A stretch of DNA of 64,000 nt, taken from contig NZ_LMKL01000008.1 in assembly GCF_001421505.1 (NCBI RefSeq), positions 178,881 through 242,880 of the forward strand. Reading direction: 5' to 3'. How positions within the stretch are numbered: position 1 is the stretch's first letter; each line of letters begins with the position of its first letter. Below are positions 42,117-50,707 of this stretch, in pieces. A model generated the notes under the pieces. The model was not told the DNA's origin. It searched no databases and saw only the letters and a list, made by a program, of their open reading frames with translations. Position numbers and translations under genes: made by a program. The DNA is from Sphingomonas sp. Leaf17. GTDB lineage: Bacteria > Pseudomonadota > Alphaproteobacteria > Sphingomonadales > Sphingomonadaceae.

Positions 42117-42488
42117 TCACCGGCGCCAGATCAGCGATTTCAGTTCCGTGGTGCGCAGCTTCGTCAGTGCGGTCTTGCAGCGGGACTGGGTCATCGGTTC
42201 GATCGAGCCGCCGCTATATTCCGCGCCGGCGATCACGCACTGCGCATCGCGGTACGCCAGCCACGCGCGCTGGCTGGCGAGCGTGGCGGCGGCGTAGCCG
42301 AAGCCGCCGCCGCGCGAGGTGTCCTGCGCGTCGCGGCCCTTCATGTACGCATAGGTACGCTTCCACTGCGCGGTCATCGCCGCGTCGGCCGCCCGGTACT
42401 CCAGCCCGGCGCAACTGTTCATCGCCGCCTGGCTGCGCGGGGCGTTGCAGCCCGGCGTGGCGGCCAGCAGCAGGATGGTCAGCAGCAT
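42117..42488 (-). CDS. LprI / DUF1311 family lysozyme-inhibitor-like protein
   Basis: A 123-residue exported protein. The signal peptide ('[15 protein letters not shown]') is followed by the LprI-type pattern '[20 protein letters not shown]', with conserved cysteines again at 'RDAQCVIAG' and 'QSRCKTAL'. LprI of mycobacteria inhibits lysozyme; most DUF1311 members are uncharacterised. The ATG at 42488 overlaps the end of bioB by 10 bp. Confidence 0.82.
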   Translation of the reverse strand: MLLTILLLAATPGCNAPRSQAAMNSCAGLEYRAADAAMTAQWKRTYAYMKGRDAQDTSRGGGFGYAAATLASQRAWLAYRDAQCVIAGAEYSGGSIEPMTQSRCKTALTKLRTTELKSLIWRR

Positions 42489-43534
42489 GACTTTTCCTTG
42501 ATCCGCATCGGTTCGGGGCCGTCCATCGGCACCAGCCCGAGCTTGGTGAACAGGGCGGCGTCCGCGCCGCCGCCGGCGTTGCCGGTGGTCAGCAGCTTGT
42601 CGCCGGTGAAGATCGAGTTCGCACCGGCCATGAAGCATAGGGCCTGCGTCGCGTCGGACATGCTCTCGCGCCCCGCCGACAGGCGGACCATGCTGAGCGG
42701 CATGGTGATTCGCGACACGGCGACCGTCCGGACGAACTCGATATCGTCGATTTTCCCCATCGGCGTGTCGGCCAGCATGTCGCCGATCGGCGTACCGCGC
42801 ACCGGGACCAGCGCGTTGACGGGGACGCTTTCGGGATGGCGCGGCAGCGTGGCGAGCGCATGGACGAAGCCGACGCGGGTCTCGCGCGTCTCGCCCATGC
42901 CGACGATGCCGCCGCAGCACACGTTGATCCCGGCGTCACGGACATGCGCCAGCGTGTCGAGCCGGTCGTCGAAGGTGCGCGTGGTGATAACGTTGGCGTA
43001 ATTCTCGGGCGCGGTGTCGATATTGTGGTTGTAGTAATCGAGGCCGGCGTCGGCGAGCTGTGCCGCCTGCCCCGCGTCGAGCATGCCGAGCGTCATGCAG
43101 GTTTCCAGACCCATCGCCTTCAAGCCCTCGACCATCGCGACGACGGCGGGCATGTCGCGCGGCTTGGGGTTGCGCCACGCGGCACCCATGCAGAAACGCT
43201 GCGATCCGGCGGCCTTGGCCTCCGCCGCGCTGGCGAGGACGGCGTCGACGTCCATCAGCTTTTCGGCCTTCAGCCTGGTATCCGCGCTGGCCGACTGCGA
43301 GCAATAGCCGCAATCCTCCGGGCAGCCGCCGGTCTTGATCGACAGGAGCGTGCAGAGCTGGACCTGCCCCGCCGCGTGGTGCGCGCGGTGGATCGTCTGC
43401 GCGCGGAACATCAGGTCGTCGAAGGGCAGGTCGAACAGCGCGGCGATTTCGGCGCGGGTCCAGTCGGTGCGCGTCGTGGCGCGCGCCTGCGGGACTGGCG
43501 CGGGTGCCGCTGCGCGGACGAGGGTATCGGTCAT
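42479..43534 (-). CDS. bioB: Biotin synthase
   Basis: Radical SAM enzyme that inserts sulfur into dethiobiotin. The 351 residues have the [4Fe-4S] motif CPEDCGYC (Cys 71, 75, 78), and conserved segments '[13 protein letters not shown]', '[10 protein letters not shown]' and '[11 protein letters not shown]' typical of BioB. It overlaps the mutase stop by 4 bp. Its place inside the propionyl-CoA operon, near the biotin-requiring carboxylase, makes functional sense. No other bio gene is near. Confidence 0.96.
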   Translation of the reverse strand: MTDTLVRAAAPAPVPQARATTRTDWTRAEIAALFDLPFDDLMFRAQTIHRAHHAAGQVQLCTLLSIKTGGCPEDCGYCSQSASADTRLKAEKLMDVDAVLASAAEAKAAGSQRFCMGAAWRNPKPRDMPAVVAMVEGLKAMGLETCMTLGMLDAGQAAQLADAGLDYYNHNIDTAPENYANVITTRTFDDRLDTLAHVRDAGINVCCGGIVGMGETRETRVGFVHALATLPRHPESVPVNALVPVRGTPIGDMLADTPMGKIDDIEFVRTVAVSRITMPLSMVRLSAGRESMSDATQALCFMAGANSIFTGDKLLTTGNAGGGADAALFTKLGLVPMDGPEPMRIKEKSCC

Positions 43535-45669
43535 TCTTCGGTATCCGTTTCGGGAGGCATGTTGTGCCCGAGCAGCCGTAGCACTTCTCCGGCGGCTTCG
43601 ACCAGATTGGTGCCGGGACCGAAGATCGCCTGTACGCCGGCGTCGCGCAGGATCTGGTAATCCTGCGCGGGGATGACGCCGCCGGCGATGACCTTGATGT
43701 CGCTGCGCCCTGCGTCGCGCAGGTGGCCGATCAGTTCGGGGATCAGCGACTTGTGCCCCGCCGCAAGGCTGGACGCGCCGACGATGTCGACATCGCTGTC
43801 GACCGCGAGCGCGGCGGCTTCGGAGGGCGTCTGGAACAGCGGCCCCGGCACGATCTCGAACCCCAGATCGCCGAACATCGAGGAGACGAGGTTCGCGCCG
43901 CGATCATGCCCGTCCTGCCCCATCTTGGCGACGAGCATCCGGGGCTTGCGGCCCATCCGGCGTTCGGTCGCGGCGACGCCGTCGGTCAGGCGGGTCCAGC
44001 GCGCGTCGTCGGTGTACGCGCCGCCGTAGATGCCGGACACCGGCGTCGGCTGCGTGCCGTAGCGGCCGAACACGTCCTCCATCGCCGACGAGATTTCGCC
44101 CAGGGTGGCGCGGGCGCGGGCGCAGTCGACGGCGAGCGCGAGGAGGTTGTCGGTGCCCCTTGCTCCCTCGCGCAGGGCATCGAGCGCGGCGCGGCAGGCG
44201 GTTTCGTCGCGCGTCGCCTTCACGCGCGCAATCCGTTCGATCTGGCCGGCGCGGACAGCGACATTATCGACGTCGAGGATCTCGATCGCGTCCTGTTCGG
44301 CGAGCATGTACTTGTTGACGCCGACGATGACGTCCTCACCGCGATCGACGCGCGCCTGGCGACCGGCGGCGGCCTCCTCGATCATCGCCTTGGGCCAGCC
44401 GGCGGCGACCGCCTTGGCCATGCCGCCCTCCGACTGGATGCGCTCGATCAACTCCCATGCGCCGTCGACCAGCGATTGCGTCAGGCTCTCGACATAATAG
44501 CTGCCGCCCAGCGGATCGACGACCTTCGTCATCCCCGTTTCTTCCTGGATCACGATCTGCGTGTTGCGGGCGATGCGGGCGGAGAAGTCGGTGGGCAGCG
44601 CGATCGCCTCGTCGAGCGCGTTGGTGTGCAGCGACTGGGTGCCGCCCAGCATCGCCGCCATCGCCTCGATCGTGGTGCGCATGACGTTGTTGTACGGGTC
44701 CTGCTCGGTCAGCGAGACGCCGCTGGTCTGGCAGTGGGTGCGCAGCATCTTCGACCGCTCGTCCTGCGCGCCCAGCTGCGTCATCGCGCGGTGCCACAGG
44801 ACGCGCGCGGCGCGCAGCTTGGCGATCTCCATGAAGAAGTTCATGCCGATCGCGAAGAAGAACGACAGGCGGCCGGCGAACTTGTCGATGTCGAGGCCGG
44901 ATGCGACGCCGTATTTCACATATTCCATGCCGTCGGCGATGGTGAAGGCCAGTTCGTGGAGCTGCGTCGCGCCGGCCTCCTGCATGTGATAGCCGCTGAT
45001 CGAGATGCTGTTGAACTTGGGCATCTCGCGCGACGTGTAGCCGAAGATGTCCGAGATGATCCGCATGCTTGGTTCGGGCGGGTAGATGTAGGTGTTGCGG
45101 ACCATGAACTCCTTGAGGATGTCGTTCTGGATGGTCCCGTCGAGCAGCGCGCGCGGCACGCCCTGTTCTTCCCCTGCGACGATGAAGAAGGCGAGGATCG
45201 GGATGACCGCGCCGTTCATCGTCATGCTGACGCTCATCTGATCGAGCGGGATGCCGTCGAACAGGATCTTCATGTCCTCGACGCTGTCGATCGCCACGCC
45301 CGCCTTGCCGACATCGCCGGTGACGCGGGGGTGGTCGCTGTCGTACCCACGGTGGGTGGCGAGATCGAACGCGACGCTCAGGCCCTTCTGCCCCGCCGCC
45401 AGATTGCGGCGGTAGAAGGCGTTGGACGCCTCTGCGGTGGAAAAGCCGGCATACTGGCGGATGGTCCAGGGGCGGCCGGCATACATCGACGCGCGGACGC
45501 CGCGGGTGAACGGCGCGAAACCGGGCAGGCCGGGGTCGGTGGTCACGTCCTCAGGCGTGTAGAGCGGCTTGACCGCAATCCCCTCCGGCGTCGCCCAGGT
45601 GAGGTCAGCGTTCTTCGTTTCCTTCGCGGCGAGGCGCGCCCAGTCGTCGGGGGTCGGTTTATCAGTCAT
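43531..45669 (-). CDS. scpA: Methylmalonyl-CoA mutase
   Basis: Adenosylcobalamin-dependent rearrangement of (R)-methylmalonyl-CoA to succinyl-CoA. The 712 residues are the one-chain catalytic form: an N-terminal TIM barrel ('[18 protein letters not shown]', '[12 protein letters not shown]') and a C-terminal B12 domain with the DxHxxG motif in '[14 protein letters not shown]'. The ATG at 45669 gives the usual N-terminus. The product feeds the TCA block elsewhere in this window. A palindromic repeat lies just upstream. Confidence 0.96.
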   Translation of the reverse strand: MTDKPTPDDWARLAAKETKNADLTWATPEGIAVKPLYTPEDVTTDPGLPGFAPFTRGVRASMYAGRPWTIRQYAGFSTAEASNAFYRRNLAAGQKGLSVAFDLATHRGYDSDHPRVTGDVGKAGVAIDSVEDMKILFDGIPLDQMSVSMTMNGAVIPILAFFIVAGEEQGVPRALLDGTIQNDILKEFMVRNTYIYPPEPSMRIISDIFGYTSREMPKFNSISISGYHMQEAGATQLHELAFTIADGMEYVKYGVASGLDIDKFAGRLSFFFAIGMNFFMEIAKLRAARVLWHRAMTQLGAQDERSKMLRTHCQTSGVSLTEQDPYNNVMRTTIEAMAAMLGGTQSLHTNALDEAIALPTDFSARIARNTQIVIQEETGMTKVVDPLGGSYYVESLTQSLVDGAWELIERIQSEGGMAKAVAAGWPKAMIEEAAAGRQARVDRGEDVIVGVNKYMLAEQDAIEILDVDNVAVRAGQIERIARVKATRDETACRAALDALREGARGTDNLLALAVDCARARATLGEISSAMEDVFGRYGTQPTPVSGIYGGAYTDDARWTRLTDGVAATERRMGRKPRMLVAKMGQDGHDRGANLVSSMFGDLGFEIVPGPLFQTPSEAAALAVDSDVDIVGASSLAAGHKSLIPELIGHLRDAGRSDIKVIAGGVIPAQDYQILRDAGVQAIFGPGTNLVEAAGEVLRLLGHNMPPETDTEE

Positions 45670-45678
45670 ACTATCGTA

Positions 45679-45784
45679 CCTCCCCGGCGAAAGCCGGGGT
45701 CCAAGTGCCGGGGTCGTCGCAATGCAGGACGGCATCCGCCAACATCGCGCATCGATATGGGGCCCCGGCCTTCGCCGGGGTGGT
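45679..45784. repeat. CCCCGGCGAAAGCC...CCTTCGCCGGGG palindromic repeat
   Basis: Inverted terminal hairpins (TCCCCGGCGAAAGCCGGGG on the left, CCCCGGCCTTCGCCGGGG on the right) enclose a variable middle. It fills the gap between the enoyl-CoA hydratase-like gene and the mutase gene. Confidence 0.85.
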
Positions 45785-45798
45785 GCACACACGGATCA

Positions 45799-46584
45799 TC
45801 ATCGGCCCGTGAACGCGGCTTTGCGTTTCTGCAGGAAGGCCACCCCGCCCTCGACCGCATCGGCGCTGTCGGCGGCACGACGCTGGCCGTCGGCTTCGCG
45901 GGCCAGCGCGGTCGGATAGTCGCTGTCGAGCGCGGCCTTCAGGTTCGCGCGCATGATGCCGAGCGCCAGCGTCGGGCCGGCGGCAAGACGGTGGGCGAGT
46001 TCCATCGCGGTGGCGAGCAACGCGGCATCGTCGACGCAGGCGTAGATCAGGCCCCAGCCTTGCGCCGTTGCCGCGTCGATCTTCTCGCCGAGCATCATCA
46101 TCTGCGTCGCGCGCGCCTTGCCGATCAGGCGCGGCAGCATCCACGACGCGCCACCGTCGGGGACGAGGCCGATATTGACGAACGCCTGGAGGAAATAGGC
46201 CGAGCGCGCGGCGACCGCGAAATCCGCGGCCAGCGCGATCGAACAGCCGATCCCGGCGGCCGGGCCGTTGACCGCGGTGACGACGGGCACGGGCAGGTCG
46301 GCGATGGCCAGCATCAGCGGGTTGTAATGGTCGGTCAGCGCGGCGTGGCTGGCCTCACCCTGCGTGCCCCCGCCACCCCCACGCGATTGCAAGTCCGCGC
46401 CCGAACAGAAGGCGCGGCCCGCGCCGGTGAGGACGACCGCGCGCGCGCCGTCCAGATCGGCGAGCGCGGCGGTGATCTCGCCCGCCATGTCGAGCGACGC
46501 GGCGTTCAGCCGGTCCGGGCGGTTGAGGGTTACCACCAGCACGTCGCCGTGCCGCTCGGTCAGGATGGTCTGGTAGTCGGTCAC
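45799..46584 (-). CDS. Enoyl-CoA hydratase/isomerase family protein
   Basis: A 261-residue crotonase-fold enzyme. It has 'LTGAGRAFCSGADLQSRGGGGG' (oxyanion region, residues about 62-83), 'AVNGPAAGIGCSIALAADF' and 'FVNIGLVPDGGASWMLPRLIG'; this resembles PaaG-like 2-(1,2-epoxy)phenylacetyl-CoA isomerases and 2,3-dehydroadipyl-CoA hydratases. The Gly insert after SGADL is unusual. The start is GTG at 46584, with AAGGA 8 bases upstream. Its exact reaction within propionate metabolism is unclear. Confidence 0.88.
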   Translation of the reverse strand: MTDYQTILTERHGDVLVVTLNRPDRLNAASLDMAGEITAALADLDGARAVVLTGAGRAFCSGADLQSRGGGGGTQGEASHAALTDHYNPLMLAIADLPVPVVTAVNGPAAGIGCSIALAADFAVAARSAYFLQAFVNIGLVPDGGASWMLPRLIGKARATQMMMLGEKIDAATAQGWGLIYACVDDAALLATAMELAHRLAAGPTLALGIMRANLKAALDSDYPTALAREADGQRRAADSADAVEGGVAFLQKRKAAFTGR

Positions 46585-46613
46585 GTCGTAATTCCTTGTT
46601 CCAGCGGCCACCC

Positions 46614-46691
46614 GTGTACCTGCGCACGCAGGAATCCAGTGCCGCATAGGGCAACGCCCGAAACCCTGGGTTCCTGCGTACGCAGGAACAC
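46614..46691. repeat. CCTGCG/CGCAGG two-hairpin repeat between mce and the hydratase
   Basis: A 78-bp unit starting GTGTACCTGCG and ending CGCAGGAACAC, with CCCTGGG before the right hairpin. Same length and layout as the two copies flanking the GIY-YIG gene (5161 and 5551). Confidence 0.85.
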
Positions 46692-46702
46692 GGCGGATGG
46701 CG

Positions 46703-47122
46703 TCAGTGCCCGTCCCCCGGCGTTTCCATCAGTTCGACCAGCACCCCGCCGAAGTCCTTGGGGTGGACGAAGACGATCGGCGTGCCGTGCGCGCCGATGC
46801 GGGGTTGCCCCAGGATCGTCGCGCCCTTCGCCGTCAGGTCGGCGACGGCGGCGGTGATATCGGGCACCTCGAAACAGACGTGATGCTGGCCGCCGGCGGG
46901 GTTCTTGCGCAGGAAACCGGCGATCGGCGAGGCGTCGTCATAGGGTTCGATCAGCTCGATCTGGGTATTGGGCGCGTCGATGAAACACACCTTCACGCCC
47001 TGCGCCGGCAGGTCGAACGGCTCGCCGATCACGGTCGCGCCAAACAGGGTGCGGTAGGTTTCGATCGACTGCGCGATAGACGGCGTTGCGATGCCGATGT
47101 GGTTGAGGCGGCCTAGGGTCAC
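46703..47122 (-). CDS. mce: Methylmalonyl-CoA epimerase
   Basis: Interconverts (S)- and (R)-methylmalonyl-CoA between the carboxylase and mutase steps. The 139-residue vicinal-oxygen-chelate protein begins 'LGRLNHIGIATPSI' (metal His) and contains 'QIELIEPYDDASPIAGFL', 'GGQHHVCFEV' (second metal His) and 'FVHPKDFGGVLVELME' (metal Glu). Start is GTG at 47122, overlapping the upstream unknown gene's TGA by 3 bases (GTGA). Confidence 0.95.
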   Translation of the reverse strand: MTLGRLNHIGIATPSIAQSIETYRTLFGATVIGEPFDLPAQGVKVCFIDAPNTQIELIEPYDDASPIAGFLRKNPAGGQHHVCFEVPDITAAVADLTAKGATILGQPRIGAHGTPIVFVHPKDFGGVLVELMETPGDGH

Positions 47123-47661
47123 AACCTAAAATCGCTCTTTTTCATGTTCAAATCACTAGCCAAGCTGCTGAGCAACTTCTTGTAAGCCGCCATTATTTCG
47201 GTACAGTTGTCTTCCTGCGTAAAACAATCAGACCAATTATCATCTCCGCCCTCCTTGCGGTACATTGAAAATGTCCTCAACGAAGCATCTTTTCCCCAAC
47301 CCCCAAACATTGAAAAACAAGCTGATATGAATCGATCATATTGCTTGTTGAATTCCGCACTAAATACCGGCCTATATGTGTACACATGTCTATCTAATTC
47401 ACGCTTACGCACTATTACATCTGCCGGCGTATGATCTTTCCACGACCCGACATAAAGAAAATACGAATATATATCGTTCAGTTTAAAACCTATATCTTTG
47501 TATAGCTGAAACCTTGTTTCACTCGTGCGCTTCTGCTCGTCGAGTGACCGCTCAAAATGCTTCGGACGCTTATTAAGCTTAAAACCAATAATTGCGAGCG
47601 CAGCAGGTGTCGTTAGGCTTGCTAATACGCCAATTAAGGCAATCCAATCACGCGCAATCAT
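47119..47661 (-). CDS. Unknown AT-rich protein fitted between pccB and mce
   Basis: A 180-residue protein with one N-terminal hydrophobic segment ('[22 protein letters not shown]') followed by a basic, helical cytoplasmic domain with many aromatic residues. I recognise no family; the layout is like small membrane-anchored proteins of accessory islands. Its ATG overlaps the pccB stop as ATGA and its own stop overlaps the mce start as GTGA. The gene is strikingly AT-rich against its neighbours, so it was probably acquired yet now sits seamlessly in the operon. Confidence 0.72.
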   Translation of the reverse strand: MIARDWIALIGVLASLTTPAALAIIGFKLNKRPKHFERSLDEQKRTSETRFQLYKDIGFKLNDIYSYFLYVGSWKDHTPADVIVRKRELDRHVYTYRPVFSAEFNKQYDRFISACFSMFGGWGKDASLRTFSMYRKEGGDDNWSDCFTQEDNCTEIMAAYKKLLSSLASDLNMKKSDFRL

Positions 47662-49181
47662 AGCGGGATGTTGTCATGCTTCTTCCACGGGTTTTCCAGC
47701 TGTTTGCCGCGTAGCTTCCGCAGGCCCAGCGCGATACGCCGCCGGGTGGAGTGGGGCTGGATGACCTCGTCGATGAAGCCCTTGGAGGCGGCGACGAAGG
47801 GGTTGGCGAAGCGGGCCTCGTATTCGGCGGTGCGTTCGGCGATTTCCTCGGGCGTCTTGCCCCGGAAGATGATCTCGACCGCGCCCTTGGCCCCCATCAC
47901 CGCGATTTCGGCGGTGGGCCAGGCGTAGTTGAGGTCGCCGCGCAAATGCTTGGAGGCCATCACGTCGTAGGCGCCGCCATAGGCCTTCCGCGTGATGACG
48001 GTAATTTTCGGCACGGTCGCCTCGCCGTACGCGAACAGCAGTTTCGCGCCGTGCTTGATGATGCCGCCCAGCTCCTGCGACGTGCCGGGCAGGAAGCCGG
48101 GGACGTCGACGAAGGTGACGATGGGGATGTCGAACGCGTCACAGAAGCGGACGAAACGCGCCGCCTTTTTCGACGCGTTGATATCGAGCACACCGGCCAG
48201 CACCATCGGCTGGTTCGCGACGAAGCCGACGGTCCGCCCCTCGATCCGGCCGAAGCCGGTGATGATGTTGGCGGCATGGGCGGGCTGCGTCTCGAAGAAA
48301 TCGGCCTCGTCGACGACCTTCCGGATCAGTTCGTGCATGTCATACGGCTGGTTGGCCGAGGCCGGGATCAGCGTGTCGAGGCTGTCCTCCTGCCTGTCCC
48401 AATCGTCGGCGGTCGGCCGTTCGGGCACGCCGTCCCGGTTCGAGGCGGGCAGGAAATCAATGAAATCACGCGCGGCGAGCAGCGTTTCGATGTCGTTCTC
48501 GAACGCATTGTCGGCGACGCTCGTCTTGGTCGTGTGGGTGATCGCGCCGCCAAGCGCCTCCTGGGTCACGACCTCGTTGGTGACGGTCTTCACCACGTCG
48601 GGGCCGGTGACGAACATGTAGGACGAATCCTTCACCATGAAAATGAAGTCGGTCATCGCCGGCGAATAGACCGCGCCGCCCGCGCACGGCCCCATGATGA
48701 GGCTGAGCTGCGGAATGACGCCGCTGGCGAGCACGTTGCGCTGGAATACGTCGGCATAGCCGCCAAGGCTTGCTACACCCTCCTGAATCCGCGCGCCGCC
48801 GCTGTCGTTCAGGCCGATGATCGGCGCGCCGACCTTCATCGCCATGTCCATGACCTTGCAGATCTTGCGCGCATGGGCGGCGGACAGCGAGCCGCCGAAC
48901 ACGGTGAAATCCTGCGAAAAGACAAAGACAAGGCGACCGTTGATCGTGCCCGATCCGGTGACGACGCCGTCACCCGGAATCTTCTGCTCCGCCATGCCGA
49001 AATCGACACAGTCATGTTCCACGAACATGTCGAGTTCCTCGAACGAATCCTGATCGAGCAGGATGTCGAGGCGTTCGCGGGCGGTGAGTTTTCCCTTGGC
49101 GTGCTGGGCGGCGATACGCTTATCGCCGCCCCCTGCTCGGGCTGCCGCGCGCTTCGTCGCGAGCTCTGTGGTCGTCGACAC
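47658..49181 (-). CDS. pccB: Propionyl-CoA carboxylase beta subunit
   Basis: Carboxyltransferase subunit transferring CO2 from biotin to propionyl-CoA. The protein is 507 residues from GTG 49181, where GGGAGG lies 7 bases upstream. It has '[18 protein letters not shown]', '[14 protein letters not shown]', '[16 protein letters not shown]' and the second-half '[20 protein letters not shown]' oxyanion region. The longer open frame to 49355 overlaps the divergent regulator and is rejected. First gene of the propionyl-CoA operon. Confidence 0.96.
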   Translation of the reverse strand: MSTTTELATKRAAARAGGGDKRIAAQHAKGKLTARERLDILLDQDSFEELDMFVEHDCVDFGMAEQKIPGDGVVTGSGTINGRLVFVFSQDFTVFGGSLSAAHARKICKVMDMAMKVGAPIIGLNDSGGARIQEGVASLGGYADVFQRNVLASGVIPQLSLIMGPCAGGAVYSPAMTDFIFMVKDSSYMFVTGPDVVKTVTNEVVTQEALGGAITHTTKTSVADNAFENDIETLLAARDFIDFLPASNRDGVPERPTADDWDRQEDSLDTLIPASANQPYDMHELIRKVVDEADFFETQPAHAANIITGFGRIEGRTVGFVANQPMVLAGVLDINASKKAARFVRFCDAFDIPIVTFVDVPGFLPGTSQELGGIIKHGAKLLFAYGEATVPKITVITRKAYGGAYDVMASKHLRGDLNYAWPTAEIAVMGAKGAVEIIFRGKTPEEIAERTAEYEARFANPFVAASKGFIDEVIQPHSTRRRIALGLRKLRGKQLENPWKKHDNIPL

Positions 49182-49237
49182 GTTGCATCCTCCCGGCGCG
49201 GTGAAGCCCCCCTGCACCGTCGATGAACGACGGGCAA

Positions 49238-49284
49238 CTGTGAAGTTGTGAAGTTGCGAAGGATGATTTTGCGAAGTATCGAAG
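49238..49284. promoter_or_regulatory. 8-bp direct-repeat array in the pccB/scfR promoter
   Basis: CTGTGAAG, TTGTGAAG and TTGCGAAG follow each other without gaps (49238-49261). After 7 bases come TTGCGAAG and TATCGAAG (49269-49284). The consensus is TTGYGAAG. It lies between the pccB start (49181) and the regulator's ATG (49290). ScfR/RamB-type regulators bind TTTGC-like half-sites, so this is the likely operator for both genes. Confidence 0.65.
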
Positions 49285-49289
49285 GCGGC

Positions 49290-50696
49290 ATGGCCGAACG
49301 ATCCCCGCCCCGCACCCGAATCTATGCCGGTGAGAACCTGCGCGCGCTGCGCCATGCCGGCGGCCTGAACCAGCGGATGATGGCCGCAAAATTGGGCATA
49401 TCGGTCAGCTATTTATCACAGCTGGAAAGCGGGGAACGGCCGCTGACGACCAGCGTGCTGGCCGCCCTTGGCCGCCATCATCCGGCCACGCTGGCGATGA
49501 TCGAGGGCGAAGGCCCGGCCCGGCGGCTGGCCGCGCTGAGCGCCGCGCTGGCCGATCCGTCGCTGGCCGGCGCGCTGCCACCCGAAACGATTGCGAAGCT
49601 GGCGGAGGAACGGCCCGAGGTCGCCGACCGGATCGTCGCGATGCACCGGGCGATGCGCGCGGCCGAGGAACGGTTGCAGATCGCCGAGGAAACGATGGTC
49701 GCGGGATCGGCCGCGCGTCTGCCGTGGGAGGATGTGCGCGACTGGTTTCACGAGGCGGGCAATTATGTCGACGACCTGGACCGCGCGGCCGAGGCGCTGG
49801 CCGCCGAGATCGGGTCGCCGTTGCCCGACGAGGCGGCGCTGGTCGAGGCGCTGCACGCGCGCGGCCTGACGCTGGCGCGCGACGCGGACGAGGACGCGCC
49901 GCTGGCCCGGGTCGATACCGAACACGGCCTGCTGGTGCTGAAATCGACGCTGACGGCGGAATCGCGACGGTTCCTGATCGCCCACCGGCTGGGGGCGATC
50001 GCGTTTGCCGACACGATCGACGCGCTGGTGCGCGTGGCCCCGCTGGGCAGCGAGGAGGCGCGACGGCTGTTGCAGGTCGGGCTGGCCAATTATGCGGCGG
50101 GTGCGCTGACCATGCCGTACACCGCGTTTCGCGATGCGGCGCGGGTGGTGCGGCACGATATCGACCGGCTGTCGCGGCGCTTCGGGGTCAGTTTCGAACA
50201 GGCGTGCCACCGGCTGTCGACGCTGCAACGTCCGGCGGCGGCGGGGATCCCCTTCTATTTCTGCCGGGTCGACATGGCCGGCAACATCACCAAGCGCCAT
50301 TCGGCGACGCGGTTGCAGTTCGCGCGCTTCGGCGGCGCGTGTCCCTTGTGGATCGTGCACGAGGCGGTGGCGATCCCCGACCGGATCCAGGTGCAGCAAT
50401 CGCAGACGCCCGACGGCGTGCGTTATGTGTCGATGGCCAAGGGGCTGGTGAAGCCGTCGGGCCGCTTCACCCGCAACCCGCGCCGCTACGCCGTGCTGCT
50501 GGGCTGCGAGATGGAGAATGCGGGCGATTTCGTCTATGCCGACGTGATCGACACGGCAGCGGTGCCGACGATGATCGGCATATCCTGCCGCCTGTGCCCG
50601 CGCGACGATTGCGACCAGCGCGCGTTTCCGCCCGCCGACCGGCATATCACGGTCGATACCGACCGGCGCGACGTGGTGCCGTACCGGGTGGTGTGA
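49290..50696 (+). CDS. ScfR-family (short-chain fatty acyl-CoA) transcriptional regulator
   Basis: A 468-residue regulator divergent from pccB. An N-terminal XRE-type helix-turn-helix ('[36 protein letters not shown]', residues about 12-47) is followed by an ImmA/IrrE-like middle in which the zinc motif is degenerate ('[12 protein letters not shown]') and a C-terminal ScfR domain with cysteines in '[16 protein letters not shown]'. Relatives such as PccR and RamB control propionyl-CoA or acetate genes in response to acyl-CoA. The ATG at 49290 was preferred to 49248, which would place the operator-like repeats inside the gene. Confidence 0.9.
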   Translation: MAERSPPRTRIYAGENLRALRHAGGLNQRMMAAKLGISVSYLSQLESGERPLTTSVLAALGRHHPATLAMIEGEGPARRLAALSAALADPSLAGALPPETIAKLAEERPEVADRIVAMHRAMRAAEERLQIAEETMVAGSAARLPWEDVRDWFHEAGNYVDDLDRAAEALAAEIGSPLPDEAALVEALHARGLTLARDADEDAPLARVDTEHGLLVLKSTLTAESRRFLIAHRLGAIAFADTIDALVRVAPLGSEEARRLLQVGLANYAAGALTMPYTAFRDAARVVRHDIDRLSRRFGVSFEQACHRLSTLQRPAAAGIPFYFCRVDMAGNITKRHSATRLQFARFGGACPLWIVHEAVAIPDRIQVQQSQTPDGVRYVSMAKGLVKPSGRFTRNPRRYAVLLGCEMENAGDFVYADVIDTAAVPTMIGISCRLCPRDDCDQRAFPPADRHITVDTDRRDVVPYRVV

Positions 50697-50707
50697 AGGG
50701 CCGGGCG

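Noticed and set aside
43723..46857. 1044-residue plus-strand open frame opposite the mutase and hydratase genes
   Set aside because: It runs antisense through two known genes and two repeats. This is the usual result of high GC leaving few stop codons.
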